Source of the DNA: Rubrivivax sp.
GTDB taxonomy: Bacteria; Pseudomonadota; Gammaproteobacteria; Burkholderiales; Burkholderiaceae
Reading direction: 5' to 3'
NCBI GenBank assembly: GCA_004211235.1
Contig: SEEY01000257.1
Span: 1 to 11,828 of the forward strand
DNA: 11,828 nucleotides
The notes under the pieces are model-generated. The model saw only the letters and a list, made by a program, of their open reading frames with translations, had not been told where the DNA came from and did no database searches. Within the stretch, counting starts at the first letter, position 1; every line of letters starts with the position of its first letter. Both the position numbers and the translations under genes were made by a program. Positions 6,489 through 11,828 of this stretch are shown here, one piece after another.

Positions 6489-9324
6489 GGGCTTCGCAGG
6501 CGGCGAGCAGGGCGGTCGCGCGCCGATGGTCGGCGCACGCCTGGCCTTCGGTGAACCCGGCCAGCGTTTCGGCCAGCAGCGCCCGCGCCGGCTCGTGCCG
6601 GCCGGCGGCCTGCCAGCGCGCCGCCAGGCTGGTGGCCGCGCGCAGCGCCCAGGCATGGGCGCCCTGGCGGCGCGCCAGCGCGAGCGCGCGCTGCAGCATG
6701 GGCTCGGAATTCAGGCGCACGGCCTGCACGCGCAGCACCTCTGGCGCACACCAGCCGACGGTGCCGGCCTCCGCGCGTGCCAGCACGTGCGGCCCCGCCA
6801 GTTCGGGCGCCAGCGTGCAGAGCATGTCGGCCTGCATCTCGTTGCGCCGGTCGGTGGCGCCGAGCCGCTCGCGCAACGCGTCGACGTCATGGCCGCGCGT
6901 CGCCAGCACCTTGGCGTAGCTGTGCGCCCAGGCAATCCAGAAGCTCTGGGCATGGATGACCTCGTGGTCCACCAGGCGGGCCAGGCAGGCCAGCGCCTGT
7001 TCGTCATCGCCGCGCCAGAGCAGGATGGGGATGACCGCGAGTGACATCGCCTGGCTGAGCGCGAAGGGATGGGTGCCTTCGCAGAATCGCAGCAACCCGA
7101 GCGCGCATTCGAGCGCCTCGTCCGCAAAGCCCTGCAGCCAGCGGATGCGGGCCTGCAGGATGCCCATGGACACCGGCGGCGGCATCTGCGTGTAGGTGCC
7201 GGCGCGCCAGGGTCCGGCGTGTTCGAGCGCGCGCACGGCGCTCTGCCATGCCGCGTCGTGCTCGCCCAGGTAGTGCCTGCCGAGTGCGTCGAAGCGCCAG
7301 GCGGCCATGGTCGCGGCGGCATGGGCCGGGTCCAGCGGGTCCGGCGGCAGGGCGGCAAAGCCGGCGACCCGGGCGATGACCGTCGGATAGTCGCCGCGGC
7401 CGAAGGCGTTGACGCACAGCGCGAACAACGCCATGCGCTGCTGCGCGGGCGAGCCTACGCGACGCGCCAGGGCCTCCAGCTGCGCGGGCACCTCGGCGGG
7501 GACGTCGATCTCCAGCAGGCACTGGCCGCCCACCAGGCACACCAGGGTCAACAACCGCAGTTCCAGATCGGGCTGCTGCTCGTGCTGCACGCGCAGGGCC
7601 GCCAGGGCATGCAGCGCGCGCGGCAGCAGCTCGTCGTTCAGGCCGATCTCCAGCTGCAGACGACCCGACTCGACCACCAGCTCCGCGCCCAGCACCGGGT
7701 CGGCGCCGGGGCCGTGCGCCCAGTCCAGCGCCGCACGCACATCGGGCATGGCCGTGGCATGGGCCGAGCGCCAGGCCGCCAGCGTGGTGCCGGAGTCGCG
7801 CAGCTCCGTGTTGGCCCGTGCGAGTGCGTCGCGCAGGCTCAGCGCGTGGCGCCGAGCCACCGCGTGCGCATCGCCATCCTCGGCCAGCCGTTCCGAGGCA
7901 TAGAGCCGCGCCACGAACAGCAGCCGGTAGCGCGCGGCGCCGCCCGGCTCCAGCACGACCAGCGAGCGCGACACCAGGTCGAGGACGCAGGCGATCACGC
8001 GCTGCGGCGACAGGCCGTCGCCGCCAGCGACCTCCGCCGCGGCCCGCAGGTCGAAGCTCGAACGGAAGACGGACAGGCGGTGCAGCACCGTGCGCGCGTC
8101 GCCGTCCAGCAGGTCGTGGCTCCAGTCGAGCAGCGCCTGCAGCGTCTGGTGACGTGGCAGCACGGTGCGGCGGCCGCGGCGCAGCAGGCGGAAGACGTCA
8201 TCCAGCCGATCCGCCAGCGCATGGATGCCCAGGCTGCCCACGCGTGCCGCCGCCAGCTCGATGGCCAGCGGCATGCCGTCGAGGTGGCGGCAGATGCGCA
8301 TCGCCGCGGCGAGGTTGGCAGGCGACAGCTGGAAGTCGTTCGCGCTCGCGGTTGCTCGCTCCACGAAGAGCCGCATCGCCGGAAAGGCCAGCGCCTCCTC
8401 GACGGTGAAGCCGGGCGCGTCGGGCGGCACTGCGAGCGCATCGAGGCGATAGACCGCCTCCGTCTCGGCCTCCAGCGGTTCGCGGCTGGTGGCCAGGATG
8501 CGCACCCGCGGCGCGATGCGCAGCACGCGTTCCGCCAACGCTGCGGCCGCTGTGGCCAGGTGTTCGCAGTTGTCCAGCACGATCAGCAGATCGCGCGGCG
8601 CGAGTGCTTCTTCGAGAGCGGTCCAGGGACAAGGCTCGGGCGCAGTGATGCCGATGGCCGTGGCCAGCGCCTGCGGCACGAGCGCGGCATCGTCGAGCGG
8701 CGCCAGGTCGACGAAGCAGGCGCCACCGGCGTGCCGCTCTGCGGCCTCGGCAGCCAGCGCCAGCGCGACCGTCGTCTTGCCCATGCCGCCGGGCGAGACG
8801 AGCGTGACGAGGCGGGACCGGTCCAGCTTGGCGGACAGCGCCGCCAGCTCCCGCTCACGGCCGACGATGCCGGTCAGGCGCGTGGGCAGCAGGGGCGGCG
8901 ACACAGCCACGGCCGCCGCCGGCGACTGAGGCGCCCAGCGTGCGGCCTCGGCCGGCGCGCTGCCTGCAGGCGCGGCCGTGACGTTCATGACGAAGCTGTA
9001 GCCCCGCCCGGGCAGGCTGGCGATGTAGCGCCGGCCGTCCGTGCCGTCGCCGAGCGCCTTGCGCAGCGACGACATGTGCACGCGCAGGCTCGATTCCTCG
9101 ACGACGGTGCGCGGCCAGACCCGTGCGAACAGGTCGTCATGGCTGACCACGTCGCCGGCGCGCTCCACCAGCGCGATCAGCAGGTCCAGCGCTCGCCCGC
9201 CCAGGCGCACGGCGCGGCCGCCCTCCAGCAGCACTTTGCGCGCCGGGTCGAGGGTGAAGGGCCCGAAGCCGAGCACCGTTTCGAATGCGTGGTCCGGCGC
9301 GGGCGCTGCATCCGGGTCGAGCAT
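6481..9324 (-). CDS. Winged-helix / STAND ATPase / TPR-like one-component transcriptional regulator
   Basis: This is a 947-residue cytoplasmic regulator with a complete set of domains. Residues about 18-114 are an OmpR/PhoB-type winged helix: FGPFTLD start, the recognition-helix region VVEESSLRVHMSSLRKALG (74-92) and the wing PGRGYSF (105-111). After an Ala/Pro linker (about 115-150) comes an NB-ARC-like ATPase: SPGGMGKTT (177-185, Lys183), LLIVLD (246-251, Asp251), ATSREPL (278-284) and DGMPLAIELAAAR (349-361) with the canonical G-x-P. The C-terminal half is helical repeats ending in VGWCAPE and an F-TEG tail shared with its paralogues. The family acts like MalT/AfsR: ligand or partner binding to the repeats and ATP binding control DNA binding. 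ATG 9324 was chosen because the winged helix begins directly after it; the frame stays open upstream only by overlapping the receptor gene. It lies 5 bp after the TonB receptor stop, so the two are almost certainly one operon, with translation probably coupled since no Shine-Dalgarno is visible. It most plausibly regulates that receptor. Confidence 0.9.
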   Translation of the reverse strand: MLDPDAAPAPDHAFETVLGFGPFTLDPARKVLLEGGRAVRLGGRALDLLIALVERAGDVVSHDDLFARVWPRTVVEESSLRVHMSSLRKALGDGTDGRRYIASLPGRGYSFVMNVTAAPAGSAPAEAARWAPQSPAAAVAVSPPLLPTRLTGIVGRERELAALSAKLDRSRLVTLVSPGGMGKTTVALALAAEAAERHAGGACFVDLAPLDDAALVPQALATAIGITAPEPCPWTALEEALAPRDLLIVLDNCEHLATAAAALAERVLRIAPRVRILATSREPLEAETEAVYRLDALAVPPDAPGFTVEEALAFPAMRLFVERATASANDFQLSPANLAAAMRICRHLDGMPLAIELAAARVGSLGIHALADRLDDVFRLLRRGRRTVLPRHQTLQALLDWSHDLLDGDARTVLHRLSVFRSSFDLRAAAEVAGGDGLSPQRVIACVLDLVSRSLVVLEPGGAARYRLLFVARLYASERLAEDGDAHAVARRHALSLRDALARANTELRDSGTTLAAWRSAHATAMPDVRAALDWAHGPGADPVLGAELVVESGRLQLEIGLNDELLPRALHALAALRVQHEQQPDLELRLLTLVCLVGGQCLLEIDVPAEVPAQLEALARRVGSPAQQRMALFALCVNAFGRGDYPTVIARVAGFAALPPDPLDPAHAAATMAAWRFDALGRHYLGEHDAAWQSAVRALEHAGPWRAGTYTQMPPPVSMGILQARIRWLQGFADEALECALGLLRFCEGTHPFALSQAMSLAVIPILLWRGDDEQALACLARLVDHEVIHAQSFWIAWAHSYAKVLATRGHDVDALRERLGATDRRNEMQADMLCTLAPELAGPHVLARAEAGTVGWCAPEVLRVQAVRLNSEPMLQRALALARRQGAHAWALRAATSLAARWQAAGRHEPARALLAETLAGFTEGQACADHRRATALLAACEALS

Positions 9325-9329
9325 GGCGG

Positions 9330-11540
9330 CTAGAAGTCGCGCCGCACCGTGGCCAGCCAGGTGCGCGGGGCGTTGTAGTTGGCCGCGTCGACATCGGCCG
9401 ACGGGATCAGCGTGCGCAGCACCACGTGGGACCGGTTCGTGGCGTTGCGCACGCGCAGCGACACGCTCCACGGCTGCTCGGGGCTGGACCAGTTCGCGCT
9501 CAGGTTGACGTAGGTCTGCCGCCCGATGGCCAGGGCCGGGTTGTTCTGCACGTCGGCGAACTGCTTCGCCAGGTGCTGCAGCGTCGCGCTGAACTCCAGC
9601 GACGATCCGTTGGGCAGGGGCTGAACGTGGCTGAAGCGGGCGGACAGCGACAGGTGCGAGGCATAGGGCAGCTCGTTGCCGACGTAGTTGCTCAAGGCCG
9701 CGCCGGTGGGGTTGGCGAACTCGTCGATGCGGCTGCGCAGCAGCTCCACGGCCAGCGCCAGTTCCGTGCGCGCGGCCAGCTTGGCGGCCAGGTCGATGTC
9801 CACGCCATAGGTCCTGGCGCGCCCGGCGTTGACCAGCACCTGGTCGGGCACCAGCACGCCGTTGATCACCGTGTTCTGCAGGGACGCCAGGTACTCGCCG
9901 TAGCGGTTCAGGAAGAGCACGACATCCGCCGTCAGCCGCCCGCCCGCCAGCCGCCACTTGCTGCCCAGCTCCCAGGTGCTGACCTTCTCGGGCCGGGCGG
10001 CATAGGTGGAGGCGCGCTCCGACGCGGTGGCGCGGTTGAAGCCGCCGAACTTCTGGCCCATGGCGAAGCTGGCGTACAGGAAGTGGTCCTCGCTGCGCTG
10101 CCAGTCCACACCCAACCGGGGCAGCAGGCCATGGCTGCTGGTCGACAGGTCGGTGGCGTTGTAGACCTCCTTGGTGCGCTGCTGCTGGGCGTCGAGCGTC
10201 CAGAACCGGTTGCCGCCGGTCTGCGTCGTGCGGTAGGCACGCAGCCCGGCGGTCAGGCCTAACGAGTTCGTCCACTGGTAGTGCGCCTGGCCGTAGATGC
10301 CGACGTCGGTCGTCTCCAGGTGGGTCTGGCCTTCGGTGTCGATGCGGGCGCGCGGCGGCAGCGGGATCTGGTCGACGATGCGGTCGAAGTCGAAGCGGTC
10401 GGACACGAGCATCAGGCCGGTCGTCCAGTCCAGTCCATCCTGCCGCGCCTGCAGCTGCACCTCCTGCGAGAACGCCTTCTGCTCCACTGTCTGCGACAGC
10501 AGATAGCGCAGGACCGCCTTGCCGCCGATGTCGGCCACGGTCGGGTCGTCCCGGTAGGCGCGGTAGCCGGTGAAGGAATGCAGCTCGATGCCGTTGCCCA
10601 GCGGATGCGTGACCTTCAGCTGCAGCCCGCCAGCCACGCGCTTGAACGGCCCGGGCGTCGCCGTCACGAAGGTCACGCGCGGCGCCGACTGCGGGTCGTT
10701 GAGCGGGAAGTTGCCGGTGTTGGTGTCGGACCGGTCGATGAGGCCGTCGACCGCCAGCACCGCGTCCGTGCCCGAGGGCTGCTTCAGGCGCAGCTTGGCG
10801 CGGAACTGCGTGGCATCGAGCGCATTGACGCGCTCGCCGGTCGAGGCGTTGCGGCCGAAGCCGTCGTTATGGCGGCTGGACAGCGCGAAGCTGCCCGACA
10901 GCGGGCCGTCGCCGAGGGGGCCGTTGACGTAGGCATGCAGCTCGGCGTCGCGGTAGTTGCCCAGGCTCACCGAGCCCCAGGCCACCGGCGACCGGGTCGG
11001 GTCCAGGGAAATGACGCGCACCGCGCCGGCCGTGGAGTTCTGCCCGTACAGCGTGCCCTGCGGCCCGCGCAGCACCTCGATGCGGGCGATGTCCGGCAGG
11101 TCCCACAGCGCGGTGGCATAGCCGCGGATCAGCGGCACGTCGTCCACATAGATGCCGACCGCCTGGCTCATCGCCGGCACCGACACGCCCATGCCGCGGA
11201 TGCCCACGGCCTGCGGCTGGTTGCTGAAGCCGTTCGGCACGGTGACGCCCGGCACGGTGCCGACCAGATCGCTGAGCTGGGCCGTGCCGCTGGACTCGAT
11301 GGCGTGCTGGTCGACGACGCCGACCGACAGCGGCGTGCGGCCCAGCACGGTCTGCCGGCGTTGGGCGGTAACGATGACGGGCTGGAGCGTGACGGCCGCT
11401 GCCGCAGCCGATGCGGCCGGCTCGGGCGGCGGGGTGGCTTCCTGGGCGAGTGCAGGCAGGGCGAAGGCGGCCAGCAGCAGCCCGGCGACTCCCTTGTGCG
11501 CGCCGCCGCCCTCGCCTTCGCCCATGCCCCTGTGCACCAT
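9330..11540 (-). CDS. TonB-dependent outer-membrane receptor
   Basis: This is a 736-residue outer-membrane receptor powered by TonB-ExbBD. A signal peptide (hydrophobic VAGLLLAAFALPALA, about 18-32, AxA site at 30-32) is followed by an Ala/Pro-rich spacer and a TonB box, LQPVIVTAQRR (52-62). The plug (about 66-180) contains DLVGTVPGVTV, QAVGIRGMG, YVDDVPL and RIEVLRGPQGTLYGQNSTAGAVRVIS, all typical. The beta-barrel fills the rest and ends in VRRDF with a C-terminal Phe, the BAM recognition type. No N-terminal STN signalling domain is present, so FecA-style sigma/anti-sigma control is unlikely. ATG 11540 was chosen over the longer open frame upstream because it places the signal peptide at the N terminus; ATG 11525 is an alternative. 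The closest familiar sequences are VIVTAQRR-type receptors used for siderophores, cobalamin, carbohydrates or aromatics, and the substrate cannot be assigned. The gene is first in a likely two-gene operon with the regulator at 6481-9324. Confidence 0.93.
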   Translation of the reverse strand: MVHRGMGEGEGGGAHKGVAGLLLAAFALPALAQEATPPPEPAASAAAAAVTLQPVIVTAQRRQTVLGRTPLSVGVVDQHAIESSGTAQLSDLVGTVPGVTVPNGFSNQPQAVGIRGMGVSVPAMSQAVGIYVDDVPLIRGYATALWDLPDIARIEVLRGPQGTLYGQNSTAGAVRVISLDPTRSPVAWGSVSLGNYRDAELHAYVNGPLGDGPLSGSFALSSRHNDGFGRNASTGERVNALDATQFRAKLRLKQPSGTDAVLAVDGLIDRSDTNTGNFPLNDPQSAPRVTFVTATPGPFKRVAGGLQLKVTHPLGNGIELHSFTGYRAYRDDPTVADIGGKAVLRYLLSQTVEQKAFSQEVQLQARQDGLDWTTGLMLVSDRFDFDRIVDQIPLPPRARIDTEGQTHLETTDVGIYGQAHYQWTNSLGLTAGLRAYRTTQTGGNRFWTLDAQQQRTKEVYNATDLSTSSHGLLPRLGVDWQRSEDHFLYASFAMGQKFGGFNRATASERASTYAARPEKVSTWELGSKWRLAGGRLTADVVLFLNRYGEYLASLQNTVINGVLVPDQVLVNAGRARTYGVDIDLAAKLAARTELALAVELLRSRIDEFANPTGAALSNYVGNELPYASHLSLSARFSHVQPLPNGSSLEFSATLQHLAKQFADVQNNPALAIGRQTYVNLSANWSSPEQPWSVSLRVRNATNRSHVVLRTLIPSADVDAANYNAPRTWLATVRRDF

Positions 11541-11620
11541 GTCGACCCCACCCCAATCTCGCGGCGCGCCGACGTGGCGGGCCTGCCGGGAATGATCGCC
11601 GTGGCCTGCCGGGCAGCCGC

Positions 11621-11646
11621 GTGAATCGGTGTGAAAACTGGTGAGG
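11621..11646. promoter_or_regulatory. Three 10-bp-spaced GTGA(A/G) repeats upstream of the TonB receptor gene
   Basis: GTGAAT (11621), GTGAAA (11631) and GTGAGG (11641) begin exactly 10 bp apart. They lie 81 bp upstream of the receptor's ATG, within the 122-bp space after the third regulator paralogue. Read in the receptor's direction the array is CCTCAC, TTTCAC, ATTCAC, each followed by 4 bases. The one-turn spacing fits tandem binding of an OmpR/PhoB-type winged helix. No convincing -10/-35 pair was found beside it, as expected if the promoter needs an activator. Confidence 0.55.
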
Positions 11647-11662
11647 CGGCCGGGCCCCCGGG

Positions 11663-11828
11663 TCAGTGGAGTTCGTCCATCAGGGCGCGTGCCGCCACGA
11701 GGTCGGCGGTGGCGTGGCCCTCGTCGAAGCGCGCGTAGACATCCGCCAGCAGCTGGCCCGCTTCCTGCCGCCGGCCGTGGCCGCGCCACAGCCGCGCCAG
11801 GCTGGTGGCGCTGCGCAGCTCCCAGGAC
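11663..11828 (-). CDS. C-terminal fragment of a third STAND-type regulator paralogue (cut by window edge)
   Basis: Only the last 54 residues and the TGA (11663-11665) are inside the window; the gene continues beyond base 11828. The visible part begins SWELRSATSLARLWRGHGR and ends in F-DEG then ALMDELH. By hand alignment without gaps, about 34 of 53 positions match the C terminus of the 924-residue protein at 2123-4897, and it matches the 947-residue protein less closely. This is the helical-repeat tail of the same winged-helix/ATPase regulator family. Whether it keeps an intact DNA-binding domain cannot be seen. It is on the same strand as the TonB receptor, 122 bp upstream, separated by the repeat array. 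Confidence 0.85.
   Translation of the reverse strand, partial: SWELRSATSLARLWRGHGRRQEAGQLLADVYARFDEGHATADLVAARALMDELH

Noticed and set aside
6083..6919. Reading the MFS frame on to base 6919 as a 589-residue protein
   Set aside because: After codon 311 the sequence loses all membrane helices while the next frame carries clear MFS helices; the extension also runs into the opposite-strand regulator.
7069..9333. Long 754-codon plus-strand frame opposite the regulator gene
   Set aside because: It is a mirror frame of a GC-rich coding region, rich in Gln/Arg/His/Gly with no domain or membrane pattern; the opposite strand has clear ATPase motifs.
9325..10275. Upstream extension of the 947-residue regulator frame
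   Set aside because: It runs inside the receptor gene in a shifted frame and lacks any domain; the winged helix begins right after ATG 9324.
11541..11789. N-terminal extension of the TonB receptor frame by 83 codons
   Set aside because: The extension overlaps the end of the third regulator paralogue in another frame, is Arg/Gly/Pro-rich, and would bury the signal peptide in the middle of the protein.

Overview
The window is GC-rich (roughly 70%), densely coded DNA with short intergenic gaps. It carries an outer-membrane TonB-dependent receptor, a lipoprotein with a Gram-negative-style lipobox, and several large one-component regulators. This suits a Gram-negative proteobacterium, most likely Burkholderiales (Roseateles/Mitsuaria/Rubrivivax-like) or possibly a Lysobacter-type gammaproteobacterium. 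That placement is inferred from composition and gene types, not from a marker gene.

Layout, left to right. 63-752 (+) encodes a short ROK-type regulator whose kinase-like domain stops after its first half. It converges on 830-2047 (-), a serine hydrolase of the beta-lactamase/PBP fold with a lipoprotein signal, with a hairpin between the two stops. Upstream of the hydrolase on the same strand is 2123-4897 (-), a 924-residue protein with a degenerate winged-helix N terminus, a STAND/NB-ARC-like ATPase and a helical-repeat C terminus. It is divergent from 5150-6488 (+), an MFS transporter gene broken by a frameshift. The MFS gene converges, with stop codons sharing one 8-bp palindrome, on 6481-9324 (-), a second, intact winged-helix/ATPase regulator. 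Only 5 bp upstream of that regulator ends 9330-11540 (-), a complete TonB-dependent receptor. The right edge (11663-11828, -) holds the C-terminal end of a third paralogue of the same regulator family.

The main theme is a nutrient-uptake locus. A TonB receptor, and formerly an inner-membrane MFS permease, sit among three paralogous one-component regulators that join DNA-binding, NTPase and repeat-sensor regions in one chain (MalT/AfsR-like logic). Both regulatory intergenic regions that separate these transcription units carry GTGAA(T/A) direct repeats spaced exactly 10 bp apart. This is the kind of one-turn tandem array that OmpR/PhoB-type winged helices bind, so the repeats are a plausible operator for the paralogues. 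The transported substrate cannot be read from the sequence. The ROK-type regulator and the beta-lactamase-fold lipoprotein suggest a sugar or cell-wall-fragment theme at the left end, but that is inference.

No tRNA, rRNA, CRISPR array, insertion sequence or attachment site was seen, and no gene-free stretch exceeds 300 bases.
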